A stretch of DNA of 64,000 nucleotides, taken from NCBI RefSeq assembly GCF_002027705.1, contig NZ_MBTG01000025.1:39391-103390 (forward strand), written 5' to 3'. Below, in pieces: positions 24,243 through 33,699 of the stretch. The notes under the pieces were generated by a model that saw nothing but the letters and a program-made list of their open reading frames with translations, did not search any database and had not been told where the DNA came from. Made by a program: the position numbers and the translations under genes. Within the stretch, counting starts at the first letter, position 1, and the number at the start of each line of letters is the position of its first letter. Source of the DNA: Paenibacillus ferrarius (lineage in GTDB: Bacteria > Bacillota > Bacilli > Paenibacillales > NBRC-103111).

Positions 24243-25461
24243 CTGCGTTCCTCGCTGCGGTCGGCATACGATCGGCTGCCAGCTCAAGCAGTCTGCGTGC
24301 CACATCTTTTTTGCTTTGAATAGGCAGAGCTTCTACAAGCCCATTACGATCATAAATACGCACCACATTCGTATCTCCGCTAAAGCCCGCACCTTCTTGA
24401 GAGACATCGTTGCCGACGATGAGATCACAATTTTTACGGCTCAGCTTGTCCATGGCATGCTCATCCAACGCTTCTGTTTCCGCCGCAAAACCGACGACAA
24501 ACTGATGCTTTTTCAACGTGCCGATTTCCTGGAGAATATCGGGATTTTTAATCAGATCGAGCGTGAGCGAGTCCGATTTCTTTTTTATTTTTTGTTCGGC
24601 AACGACCGCAGGACGATAATCCGCTACGGCAGCCGCCTTAACGATAAGATGACTGGCCTCCAAACGGGACAAAACGGCTTCCCGCATGTCCAGTGCGGAT
24701 TGAATGCGCACAATCTCCACGCCGCAAGGCACAGGCAGAGCCGAAGGCCCGGAAACCAACGTCACCTTAGCCCCCATGCGTACCGCTTCTTCTGCGATGG
24801 CGTAGCCCATTTTGCCTGAAGAATCATTCGTAATGTAACGAACCGGATCAATGCGTTCCACAGTGCCTCCGGCGGTCACAAGGACACGCTGGCCCTCTAA
24901 GCGCCCAGGCTCACCCTGAAAATGGCGCTCTACCGCAGCAAATATTTCCTCTGGCTCTGCGAGCCGTCCTTTGCCGACATAACCGCAAGCAAGCTGCCCT
25001 TCTCCCGGTTCAATAAAACGCACACCGCGACTTAACAGCGTCTGCATATTCGTCTGTACAGCCGGATTCGCATACATATGCACGTTCATGGCAGGTGCGA
25101 TCCATATCGGAGCCATCGTTGCAAGCAGCGTGGTGCTCAGCATATCGTCGCCAAGACCAAGTGCGAGCTTGCCGATTGTGTTCGCTGTTGCGGGAGCTAT
25201 GAGCACCAGATCTGCACTGTCCGCCAAGTTGATATGTGAAACTACGGAAGGGTCCTTCTCATCAAAGGTATCCACGAAAACATGATGACGGGACAGCGTT
25301 TGAAACGTTAACGGCGCCACGAATTGAACAGCAGATTTGGTCATAATGACACGAACCGTCGCGCCTGCTTGCGTCAACTTGCTTGTCAGCGCAGCGGCTT
25401 TATAAGCGGCGATGCCTCCGCATACGCCAAGTACAATCGTTTTACCCTGCAATACACTCAT
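24232..25461 (-). CDS. coaBC: Bifunctional phosphopantothenoylcysteine decarboxylase/phosphopantothenate-cysteine ligase
   Basis: 409 aa from MSVLQGKTIVLGV (ATG behind AAAGGGG). The CoaC half (1-185) has GGIAAYKA, the catalytic His in VSHINLADSAD, APAMN and ACGYVGKGRL. The CoaB half has VTAGGTVERIDPVRYITN, SGKMGYAIA and AAVADYRP with the downstream Lys pair. It makes 4'-phosphopantetheine for coenzyme A. Confidence 0.96.
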   Translation of the reverse strand: MSVLQGKTIVLGVCGGIAAYKAAALTSKLTQAGATVRVIMTKSAVQFVAPLTFQTLSRHHVFVDTFDEKDPSVVSHINLADSADLVLIAPATANTIGKLALGLGDDMLSTTLLATMAPIWIAPAMNVHMYANPAVQTNMQTLLSRGVRFIEPGEGQLACGYVGKGRLAEPEEIFAAVERHFQGEPGRLEGQRVLVTAGGTVERIDPVRYITNDSSGKMGYAIAEEAVRMGAKVTLVSGPSALPVPCGVEIVRIQSALDMREAVLSRLEASHLIVKAAAVADYRPAVVAEQKIKKKSDSLTLDLIKNPDILQEIGTLKKHQFVVGFAAETEALDEHAMDKLSRKNCDLIVGNDVSQEGAGFSGDTNVVRIYDRNGLVEALPIQSKKDVARRLLELAADRMPTAARNADVR

Positions 25462-25528
25462 CGAATTCCCCTTTCTTAGCACCATTTGAGAAAAAAATAA
25501 CAACCACTAGGGTTGTTGGGTAAAGCAA

Positions 25529-25753
25529 TTATTTCTGATATTTCTCTGTTTCTGTCGTCTCGATTTTCTCGTAGCCGATGTAATGTCCGTAAAGTTCTTC
25601 TAACGCAACACCCACGTGCTTGTGAGCCTTTTGGTTTTTCAAATCTGATTTCGCGCCGTCGCGTAGGGATCTTGCTCTCTTGGAAGCCGCAACCACTAAC
25701 GAATACTTGCTGTCCACGATATCAAGCAGTTTATCAATTGAAGGATATAACAT
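25529..25753 (-). CDS. rpoZ: DNA-directed RNA polymerase omega subunit
   Basis: 74 aa. LYPSIDKLLDIVDSKYSLV, the conserved AASKRAR and VGVALEELYGHYI match RpoZ. It directly follows gmk, with adjoining stop and start, the universal gmk-rpoZ arrangement. Confidence 0.95.
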   Translation of the reverse strand: MLYPSIDKLLDIVDSKYSLVVAASKRARSLRDGAKSDLKNQKAHKHVGVALEELYGHYIGYEKIETTETEKYQK

Positions 25754-26392
25754 TCAATTCACCTCATCCATCCATTGTACGATTTTTGGATACATTCGCT
25801 CTTTTTTGCAATGCTCAGCTGCCAGAATCGCCTGTATTTTGGCGCATGCCGTTTCTACATGATCATTCACAATCGCATAATCATAGTGTTCCATTAAACG
25901 GATCTCGTCAATCGCGACCGACATGCGGCTGCGAATCACTTCGTCCGTTTCTGTCCCACGGGTAACAATGCGGTTCTCAAGCTCATCTAGGGAAGGCGGC
26001 AATAAGAAGATGAAAACACCTTCGGAGAACTTTTGTTTGACTTGCAAAGCACCCTGGACTTCAATCTCCAAGATCACATCTTTGCCGGAGCGCAGCGTTT
26101 CTTCTACAAAACGTCTCGGAGTACCGTAGAAATTATCTACGTATTCCGCCCATTCGAGCACTTCATCCGTGTCGATCAACTGCTGGAATTGTTCCCGCGT
26201 TTTGAAGAAATAGTTGACGCCATCCACTTCACCCTGTCTAGGGGATCGGGTTGTTGCTGATACCGAATAAACAATATCCGGAGAAATCTTACGCAGTGCC
26301 GCGCAAACTGTGCCTTTGCCGACACCGGAAGGACCGGAAAGTACAATCAGAATACCTCTCTCACGCTCAAGAGTGTTCGTATTACTCGTCAT
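25754..26392 (-). CDS. gmk: Guanylate kinase
   Basis: 212 aa from the ATG at 26392, chosen because AAGGACG lies nine bases upstream; an ATG two codons earlier is also possible. P-loop GPSGVGKGT, SVSATTRSPRQGEVDGVNY, and the lid region are standard. It converts GMP to GDP. The start overlaps the end of remA. Confidence 0.96.
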   Translation of the reverse strand: MTSNTNTLERERGILIVLSGPSGVGKGTVCAALRKISPDIVYSVSATTRSPRQGEVDGVNYFFKTREQFQQLIDTDEVLEWAEYVDNFYGTPRRFVEETLRSGKDVILEIEVQGALQVKQKFSEGVFIFLLPPSLDELENRIVTRGTETDEVIRSRMSVAIDEIRLMEHYDYAIVNDHVETACAKIQAILAAEHCKKERMYPKIVQWMDEVN

Positions 26393-26642
26393 GATCATCG
26401 TCCTTGTTGGAAAGTCTATGTGCTACCGTCTCTGGTTGTACTGCCGACAAAATTACATGATCGCTGTCCGTAATAATGACGGCACGGGTTCTTCTACCAT
26501 ACGTAGCGTCAATCAGCATGTGACGATCACGTGCTTCTTGAATGATCCTCTTAATCGGAGCCGATTCCGGACTCACGATTGAGATAATGCGGTTCGCTGA
26601 TACGATGTTGCCGAACCCGATGTTAATTAATTTGATAGCCAT
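26382..26642 (-). CDS. remA: Extracellular matrix regulator RemA (DUF370)
   Basis: 86 aa from MAIKLINIGFGNIV behind GAGGAGG; the in-frame extension to 26669 is not needed. The central ATYGRRTRAVIITDSDHVIL is the conserved DNA-binding signature. In B. subtilis RemA activates matrix and osmoprotection genes. The yicC-remA-gmk-rpoZ order is conserved. Confidence 0.94.
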   Translation of the reverse strand: MAIKLINIGFGNIVSANRIISIVSPESAPIKRIIQEARDRHMLIDATYGRRTRAVIITDSDHVILSAVQPETVAHRLSNKDDDHDE

Positions 26643-26675
26643 TAGGGCTTCCTCCTCGCGAAGCTCCATGCCGCT

Positions 26676-27560
26676 TCACTCGATATTCTGTATTTGTTCC
26701 CGCATTTTCTCAAGCTCTGCTTTCATCGTAATGACCCTAGCCGTAGGCTCCGAGTGATTCGACTTAGACCCAATTGTATTCACTTCCCGATTCATTTCTT
26801 GAATCAAGAAGTCCAATTTGCGTCCAACAGGCTCCTGGTCTGTGAGCAATTGATCACATTGCCCAAAATGACTTTTCAATCGAGTCAATTCCTCATCTAC
26901 ATTCGAACGATCTGCGAATATCGCAATTTCTGTCGCTAGACGCTGCTCATCCACAGGCGTCTGATCCTGCAGCAGAGACTGAATTCTACTCGTCATCTTA
27001 GCCGCGTATTCTTGAACCACCTGCGGTGCCAAAGCTTCCAACTCCACATGAATCCGCTTCAGTTCCACTAGGCGTTCACGAATATCTTGCTCCAGAAACG
27101 CGCCTTCGCGAAGCCGCATGTCAGATAACCTAGAAACGGCTTCCTGCAAGCAGGCGCACAATTCCTCTTCAATCTCTTTGTCAGGTTCCTTACGCGACTC
27201 TTTCATTTGAACGAGATCAGGAAGTCTTAATAATTCTTTGAGCCCGACCTGCTCGGCATATCCATAGCGCTCCTTCAACTGCTCAGCAGCCTGCAAATAG
27301 GCATCTGCCAGCGCAAAGTCAACCGTCACGCTCTTCATGGAAGCCGCCTCACGTTCCGCCGTGATGAAGACGTCTACACGTCCTCGCTTTACGGCTTGCA
27401 GCACCGTTTTCTTCAAAGCGTCTTCAAAGACCGCCCATTCCTTAGGCAAGCGAATCGACACTTCACTATACCTATGATTGACCGATTTCACATCGATAAA
27501 CACATTGTATCCGGCAAAAGAACGATTCGCTTGTCCGAATCCGGTCATACTGCAAATCAT
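26676..27560 (-). CDS. yloC: YicC/YloC family endoribonuclease
   Basis: 294 aa from MICSMTGFGQ; other in-frame starts at 27575 or 27548 cannot be excluded. It has an N-terminal SMTGFG, VNHRYSEVSIRLP, and the C-terminal DUF1732 region (NREVNTIGSKSNHSEPT) that carries the conserved acidic/His residues. Family members are endoribonucleases (YicC) that affect small-RNA turnover. Confidence 0.9.
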   Translation of the reverse strand: MICSMTGFGQANRSFAGYNVFIDVKSVNHRYSEVSIRLPKEWAVFEDALKKTVLQAVKRGRVDVFITAEREAASMKSVTVDFALADAYLQAAEQLKERYGYAEQVGLKELLRLPDLVQMKESRKEPDKEIEEELCACLQEAVSRLSDMRLREGAFLEQDIRERLVELKRIHVELEALAPQVVQEYAAKMTSRIQSLLQDQTPVDEQRLATEIAIFADRSNVDEELTRLKSHFGQCDQLLTDQEPVGRKLDFLIQEMNREVNTIGSKSNHSEPTARVITMKAELEKMREQIQNIE

Positions 27561-27589
27561 CCTAATCACATCCATTACCCTATTTTAAT

Positions 27590-29464
27590 TCATTTTGAAA
27601 GTGGGTACAAGTGGAAATCATGACGATTCGACTTTTCCCATACGTATTTCGTCAAATCTACGCACATCTCATAGGCCAGAAACGGGGTCATCAGATAGAT
27701 GCCGTTAAAGTATGGCATGGCTGCATCGAGCAGCTCTTTGGCAATCTCCACACCCATTGCGCGCCCTTCAGGACCCTTGAGTCCATCCATGCGTGCCCTG
27801 ACTTCATCGGATAACCGAATACCCGGAACCTCGTTATGCAAATACTCCGCGTTCCCTCCGCTCGCAAGCGGGGCAATCCCGATGAAAACCGGAATATCCA
27901 AATGTTTGGTCGCTTCATAAATCTGCTCAATCAGCTTCGCATCATAAACCGGCTGCGTCATAATGTAATCGGCGCCTGCCTCGATTTTGCGTTCCAAGCG
28001 CTGAACCGCTTTATCCAAATGTTTCACATTCGGATTAAAGGCAGCACCAACAACGAAGTTGGCCTTCTGCTTCAAGGGCTTGCCGGAGAAGGCAATGCCT
28101 TCGTTCAGCTGTTTAATCATCCGAATAATCTCGAATGAGGTCAGATCGTACACCGAGCTGGACCCGGGGAGATCGCCGAATTTGGCGGGATCGCCGGTCA
28201 CGGCCAGCACGTGGTCAATACCCAGCGCGTGAAGACCCATCAGATGGGACTGTGTCCCAATCATGTTGCGGTCGCGGCACGCGATGTGAATCAGCGGACG
28301 CGCACCCAGTTTATCCTGCACGAGGTAGCCGAGGGCCAGGTTGCTCATGCGCGTCACCGCCAGGGAATTGTCGGCCATCGTGATGGCGTCGACATGGGCA
28401 TCCTGCAGGGCTTTCGAGCCCTGCATAAATTTCTCGATGTCGAGATCCCGCGGGGGATCCAGCTCGACGATGACGGTTTTGCGCTGCTTGACGATTTCCA
28501 GCAGCGAGGGTTTGCTGGCCGGCGGCGCGGGCTTCGCCGGCGCAGGCTCGATCACGCGCACGCCCCGCGCGGGGACGGCCGTGCCGGGCGCTGCCGGCAC
28601 ATAGCCCTGCAGCGCCTTGGCAACGGCGGCGATGTGCTCCGGCGTGGTGCCGCAGCAGCCGCCGATGATGCGCGCGCCAAGGTCGGCGAAGCGCAGTGCG
28701 CTTTCGGCGAAGTACTGCGGCGTCGCCGCATACGTGTACTGCCCGTCGACATAGTCGGGCAGCCCCGCGTTCGGGAACGCGGAGAACGGCACGCCCGCGA
28801 GCGGAGCCAGCTTCTCGAGTGAGCGGAGAATCCCGTTAGGGCCGACACGGCAGTTAAAGCCGATGACGTCTGCCCCTTCGTCGCGCAGCCGCAGGAAAGC
28901 TTCCTGCAGCGGCACGCCGTCCTGCGTGCTTCCTGTGCCTTCATTCGCAAACTGACAAATAACAGGCAAACTGCTCATGCTCCGAATGATCCGCAGCGCG
29001 AGTTGCAGCTCCTCCAGATCATAGAACGTTTCCAGCAAGAGTCCATCCACAGGCGAGTCCAGAAGAACACCAATCTGCTCGCGCAGTGAATCCTCAACAT
29101 CAGCGGTACGAACATTCTTACGTTTGCCTGCGCGAATGGAACCAATCGCCCCTACGACATAAGCATCGTCACCGACAGCTTTCCTAGCAAGCTCAACCCC
29201 AGCACGGTTGATGGCTTCTACATCGCCTTCAAGTCCATATTTCGATAATTTCTCGCGGTTCGCCGAGAAGGTATTCGTTTCAATAAGACGAGCACCTGCC
29301 TCGAAATAGCGGCGGTGCACGTCAGCAACCGTTTCCGGTCTGAGCAAATTCAATTCTTCATACGAAATGCCCACTGGAAATCCCATCTGATATAAATAAG
29401 TCCCCATTGCGCCGTCACCGGTTATAATTTCCTGCTGCAGCGCCGTGCGAAGATCCAATTTCAT
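27590..29464 (-). CDS. Bifunctional homocysteine S-methyltransferase/methylenetetrahydrofolate reductase (YitJ-like)
   Basis: 624 aa. The N-terminal half is a zinc-dependent homocysteine methyltransferase: GDGAMGTYLYQ, NTFSAN, GFNCRVGPNG and GGCCGTTPEH supply the Cys ligands. After a Pro/Ala linker (about 300-320), the C-terminal half is an MTHFR barrel (VELDPPRDLD, YIMTQPVYD). It links one-carbon supply to methionine synthesis. GGGGAG precedes the ATG. The 118 bases upstream are too short for, and show no sign of, the SAM riboswitch common before yitJ. The linker and adjoining region (28140-28950) is strongly GC-enriched. Confidence 0.93.
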   Translation of the reverse strand: MKLDLRTALQQEIITGDGAMGTYLYQMGFPVGISYEELNLLRPETVADVHRRYFEAGARLIETNTFSANREKLSKYGLEGDVEAINRAGVELARKAVGDDAYVVGAIGSIRAGKRKNVRTADVEDSLREQIGVLLDSPVDGLLLETFYDLEELQLALRIIRSMSSLPVICQFANEGTGSTQDGVPLQEAFLRLRDEGADVIGFNCRVGPNGILRSLEKLAPLAGVPFSAFPNAGLPDYVDGQYTYAATPQYFAESALRFADLGARIIGGCCGTTPEHIAAVAKALQGYVPAAPGTAVPARGVRVIEPAPAKPAPPASKPSLLEIVKQRKTVIVELDPPRDLDIEKFMQGSKALQDAHVDAITMADNSLAVTRMSNLALGYLVQDKLGARPLIHIACRDRNMIGTQSHLMGLHALGIDHVLAVTGDPAKFGDLPGSSSVYDLTSFEIIRMIKQLNEGIAFSGKPLKQKANFVVGAAFNPNVKHLDKAVQRLERKIEAGADYIMTQPVYDAKLIEQIYEATKHLDIPVFIGIAPLASGGNAEYLHNEVPGIRLSDEVRARMDGLKGPEGRAMGVEIAKELLDAAMPYFNGIYLMTPFLAYEMCVDLTKYVWEKSNRHDFHLYPLSK

Positions 29465-29582
29465 GATAAACTCCCCATTTACTAAAAAATGTAGTTATAC
29501 TGTATCATAAAATAAGGGAGATATTAAGGAAAACGTTTATCAATAATTTTGATACATAAGAGCCCTTAGGATACTCGCCCGC

Positions 29583-30419
29583 TTATTTCACAATCGTTCC
29601 CGTATATACTTCTTCAGCCGGTCCTGTCATATAGACGTGATTATCCGCTTCATTCCATTCAATAAACAAGTCCCCGCCCTTCAAAGAAACGGTTGCTTCA
29701 CGGTCTGTCAAGCCATTCAACACAGAAGAAACAAGCGTTGCGCAAGCCCCTGTTCCACAAGCAAGCGTCGGACCCGCTCCTCTTTCCCAAACACGCATAT
29801 CCGTATAGCTGCGATTTCTTACCGTAACAAATTCGACATTCATTTTGCGCGGGAACATCGGATGCACTTCAAGCTTCGGCCCCCATGCCGCGAGGTCAAA
29901 ATTCACCGCATCGTCGACATAGATGACACAGTGCGGATTGCCCATCGAAACGGCCGTAAAATGAAACTCTCTGCCGTCTACTTCAATCGGATGATGAATC
30001 ACTTGGTCTTCATCTACCGTAGTCGGAACCTGGAGACCGTTCAGAATAGGCTGACCCATATCCACGCGAACCGTTGACACCTTGCCATCCTTCAAGTTGA
30101 GCTGCACCTTTTGCACACCGGCACCCAGCGTTTCAACCGTAATTTCTGTTTTATCAATCAACCCATGGTCAAAGACATATTTGGACACACATCGGATCGC
30201 GTTGCCGCATTGCTCGGCTTCAGAACCGTCAGAGTTAATAATTCGCATTTTGAAATCGGCATTCTCCGAAGGGAGTATATAAACTAAGCCGTCGGCGCCA
30301 ATACCGAAGAAACGATTGCAGTGTCGAATAGCCAGCTGATCAACATCTGCCGGTAATTCTTGTTCGCCCGCTATAACGATAAAATCGTTGCCTAGACCAT
30401 GCAATTTTGAGAAATTCAT
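29583..30419 (-). CDS. dapF: Diaminopimelate epimerase
   Basis: 278 aa from MNFSKLHGLGNDFIV; the seven extra residues upstream are not supported by the family start. The two catalytic cysteines are in AEQCGNAIRC and LACGTGACAT. It makes meso-DAP for lysine and peptidoglycan. Confidence 0.96.
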   Translation of the reverse strand: MNFSKLHGLGNDFIVIAGEQELPADVDQLAIRHCNRFFGIGADGLVYILPSENADFKMRIINSDGSEAEQCGNAIRCVSKYVFDHGLIDKTEITVETLGAGVQKVQLNLKDGKVSTVRVDMGQPILNGLQVPTTVDEDQVIHHPIEVDGREFHFTAVSMGNPHCVIYVDDAVNFDLAAWGPKLEVHPMFPRKMNVEFVTVRNRSYTDMRVWERGAGPTLACGTGACATLVSSVLNGLTDREATVSLKGGDLFIEWNEADNHVYMTGPAEEVYTGTIVK

Positions 30420-30641
30420 TGTTTTCAGCACTCCAAGCATGTGTTTTAGCCATTATCATAGCGTAAAAACGCGCAAATGCATAGCCCTTCCCCCTGTATT
30501 CGGCGATTATCTCCTCTTCTCGCGATCACATGAGCCAGAGGGATAGTGCCCATAGCCGGCACATCATCCAGCCTTAAGCCACCTTTCCCACGCCCCCTGT
30601 CAGCCTATTTTCCAATGCTTGTCTGATCCAAATGCCGTACG

Positions 30642-30670
30642 CAAAAAAGCCGCCATAGGCAGCTTTTCCG
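30642..30670 (-). terminator. Terminator of the calcium ATPase gene
   Basis: On the minus strand, AAAAGCTGCC / GGCGGCTTTT stem with a TATG loop and a T6 run. The remaining gap to dapF (30441-30640) shows no gene. Confidence 0.8.
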
Positions 30671-30681
30671 CATTTCGCTGT

Positions 30682-33468
30682 TTATCTAAAACTAGGCTTG
30701 GATGATTTATACCCTGTAGAGCGCGAGCTTTTGCTGCGCTTAGGTGATAAGACACTGCCCAGACCCATCAAGAATGTAGGGATGCCGGCGGCGATAAGCA
30801 CCAGAATCCAATCCTTCCAGCCAAGCGGTACCGTTTTGAAAATCGGTTGCAGCGCTTCTACGTACATGACAGCAAGCATCAGAACAAGTGAAGATAACAC
30901 CGCAAAAACCAAATACCGATTTTGCAGCGGATTGCGATGAAAAATCGAGCGAGAACTGCGGCAGTCGAACACATGGATAAGCTGCGCCATAACGAGCGTG
31001 GCAAAAGCAACGCTTTGCGCCTTCAACAACGTTTCCGCATCTGTCGGATTGACTCGCAGGACGAGCCAGAAAGCCCCTAATGTACAGACACCGATGAGAA
31101 GGCCCCTAGAAATAATTTTCCATCCCAAGCGTCTTGCGAAAATATTTTCCTTCGCGGAACGCGGTTTATGCTGCATCAAATCTTTCTCCGCCTGATCCAC
31201 GCCAAGCGCCATGGCCGGAAGGCCGTCGGTTACCAGATTCACCCACAAAATTTGAATAGGCACAAGCGGCAGCGGCAGTCCCGCCATCATGGCGATAAAC
31301 ATCGTCATAATTTCTCCAACATTGGAAGCCAGCAGGTAACGAATGAATTTGCGGATATTTTCATAAATGCCTCGTCCCTCTTCAATCGCTGCCACGATGG
31401 TGGAGAAATTGTCATCGCTAAGAATAAGCGAGGATGCTTCCTTGGATACATCTGTTCCCGTGATCCCCATCGCGATGCCGATATCTGCTGCTTTAATCGC
31501 CGGCGCATCGTTCACGCCATCCCCTGTCATGGCGACGACATGTCCATTGCGCTGCAAAGCTTTGACGATCCGCAGCTTATGTTCCGGAGAAACCCTTGCG
31601 TAAACGTACGTATCGTTGACTTTGGCATCAAGCTCATCGTCCGACAGCTGCGCGATCTGCTGCCCGCTCATGCTGACCCCATTGGCCGGGATCATGCCCA
31701 GCTGTTTGGCAATCGCCTCTGCGGTTGTTTGATGGTCGCCTGTGATCATCACCGTCTTGATGCCTGCCTTGCGGCATTTGGAAATGGCATCACGCACTTC
31801 TTTGCGCGGAGGATCAATCATGCCCGTCAGTCCGACAAAAATCAAACTATGTTCTACATCCTCATGATCTTCATAGCGGTCGCTGCTCTTAATCTCCTTG
31901 TAAGCAATCCCCAGCACCCGCAGGGCTGATTTGGCCATCCCTTCATTGGCAGCAATGACCTTCTGCTTGAGCGTCGGGGTGAAAGGAATCACCTTGCCCT
32001 CCCACAGAATGTAACTGCAATGCTGGAGCAGAACATCAGGCGCTCCTTTGGTGCAAGCCATGCGGCCATTCTCCGAGCTTACGAGAACAGACATGCGTTT
32101 GCGGTCCGAGTCGAAAGGAAATTCGGCAATCCGCTTGTAGGTCTCGCTGAGCGACTGCTGGGTAATGCCGCTTTTGGCACTGAGGACGACCAAAGCCCCT
32201 TCGGTCGGGTCCCCTTTGATACCCCAAACAGAAACCGCATTGTCCTCCTTGCCTTTCTTCCGTTTGGACTCCTGCTTCTCTTCATAAAGGGTCGCATTAT
32301 TACAAAGCACGGACACCTGCAGCAATTTGTTCAGGGACACGTGTTTAGCGACGTCCGCATTTTGACCGCCTAATTGAATGCTCCCAACCGGCGTATAGCC
32401 GTCTCCAGTTACTTCCATTACATCGCCGCCTACCCATAGGTGGGTAACGGTCATTTTGTTCTGCGTCAGCGTGCCTGTCTTATCGGAGCATATAACCGAC
32501 GCACATCCCAGCGTCTCCACGGAAGGCAGCTTTCTGACAATCGCTTTGCGCTTGATCATCCGCTGTACGCCAAGTGCGAGCGCTATCGTTACAATCGCCG
32601 GAAGTCCTTCCGGAATCGCCGCAACCGCTAAGCTGACTCCTGCCAAGAACATCGCATAAGGCGGTTGTCCATGCATAATACCTGCTACGACAACTAATAT
32701 CGTTAAAGCGATCGCGACAATAATTAAAATTTTGCCAAGCTGTTCCAGTCGGTGCTGCAGCGGCGTTTCCATCGACTCTGTATTCTGGATCAAATCGGCG
32801 ATTTTCCCCATCTCCGTGTTCATCCCGATGCGGACAACAACCGCTTTGGCCGTTCCACGCGAAACCATAGTGCCCATGAAGCCCAAGTTTCGCTGATCTC
32901 CCAGCGGAACCTCGTCAAGAGGAATGGCCGAAGTTACTTTACCGACAGCAACCGATTCCCCTGTAAGCGCCGACTCTTCAATATAGACGCCATTCGTCTC
33001 CAAGAAGCGTACATCTGCCGGAACACGGTCACCGCTTTCCAGTAGAATGATGTCTCCGGGAACCAAATCACGAGCGGGTATTTGATGAACTGCCCCTTCC
33101 CTCCACACATTGGCATTCGGGGCTGACAGTTCTTTGAGTGCACGCAAGGAGCGTTCCGCACGAAATTCTTGGGTAAAACCTAATACGGCATTCATCACAA
33201 TAATGACAACAATCGTAATCGCATCCAAATATTCGCCTAACAAACCTGAAATCAGGGTCGCCCCCAATAGGACCAGCACCATGAAATCTTTAAATTGATT
33301 TAAAAGCAGCGTAATCGGAGACACACGATGCCCTTCTGACAGCTCATTACGACCTATCTCCGCCTGCCGCTTCCAAGCTTCTTCCCAGGGTAATCCTTGC
33401 TGCGCATTCACCTGCTGCGACTGCAGGACTTCCTCCGACGTCAACTGGTACCACTTATTCTGACTCAT
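30682..33468 (-). CDS. Calcium-translocating P-type ATPase (YloB-like)
   Basis: 928 aa P2A ATPase. Order: cation-ATPase N domain, membrane pair, actuator TGES, AAIPEGLPAIVTI in M4 (calcium ligands), phosphorylation site CSDKTGTLT, nucleotide domain with KGAPD, hinge TGDGVNDAPAIK, and C-terminal helices. The same gene lies between yicC and yloA in B. subtilis, where YloB accumulates during sporulation. A strong GGGAGGGAG site precedes the ATG. Confidence 0.94.
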   Translation of the reverse strand: MSQNKWYQLTSEEVLQSQQVNAQQGLPWEEAWKRQAEIGRNELSEGHRVSPITLLLNQFKDFMVLVLLGATLISGLLGEYLDAITIVVIIVMNAVLGFTQEFRAERSLRALKELSAPNANVWREGAVHQIPARDLVPGDIILLESGDRVPADVRFLETNGVYIEESALTGESVAVGKVTSAIPLDEVPLGDQRNLGFMGTMVSRGTAKAVVVRIGMNTEMGKIADLIQNTESMETPLQHRLEQLGKILIIVAIALTILVVVAGIMHGQPPYAMFLAGVSLAVAAIPEGLPAIVTIALALGVQRMIKRKAIVRKLPSVETLGCASVICSDKTGTLTQNKMTVTHLWVGGDVMEVTGDGYTPVGSIQLGGQNADVAKHVSLNKLLQVSVLCNNATLYEEKQESKRKKGKEDNAVSVWGIKGDPTEGALVVLSAKSGITQQSLSETYKRIAEFPFDSDRKRMSVLVSSENGRMACTKGAPDVLLQHCSYILWEGKVIPFTPTLKQKVIAANEGMAKSALRVLGIAYKEIKSSDRYEDHEDVEHSLIFVGLTGMIDPPRKEVRDAISKCRKAGIKTVMITGDHQTTAEAIAKQLGMIPANGVSMSGQQIAQLSDDELDAKVNDTYVYARVSPEHKLRIVKALQRNGHVVAMTGDGVNDAPAIKAADIGIAMGITGTDVSKEASSLILSDDNFSTIVAAIEEGRGIYENIRKFIRYLLASNVGEIMTMFIAMMAGLPLPLVPIQILWVNLVTDGLPAMALGVDQAEKDLMQHKPRSAKENIFARRLGWKIISRGLLIGVCTLGAFWLVLRVNPTDAETLLKAQSVAFATLVMAQLIHVFDCRSSRSIFHRNPLQNRYLVFAVLSSLVLMLAVMYVEALQPIFKTVPLGWKDWILVLIAAGIPTFLMGLGSVLSPKRSKSSRSTGYKSSKPSFR

Positions 33469-33699
33469 CCGCCCTTCTCCCTCCCACTTCCCACTTGTTC
33501 AAACCAATCACTCATACGTAAATGTATTCAGACAAGCCGGAAAATATCCCTGAAATCATCTTTCCCAGTGGCGGGCACTTAAGTTTTTGTGTAAAGTATG
33601 GCATCATAGAGGTTGGCACAAGTTTTTAACCACGAAGCTAATGGGGATGTCATCGTATATCGCCGCCATTAGCTCCCCTAGAATGGAGTTGTAAGTAAC

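Noticed and set aside
29465..29582. SAM riboswitch before the methyltransferase/MTHFR gene
   Set aside because: The gap is too short, and neither the conserved core nor a terminator stem is visible.
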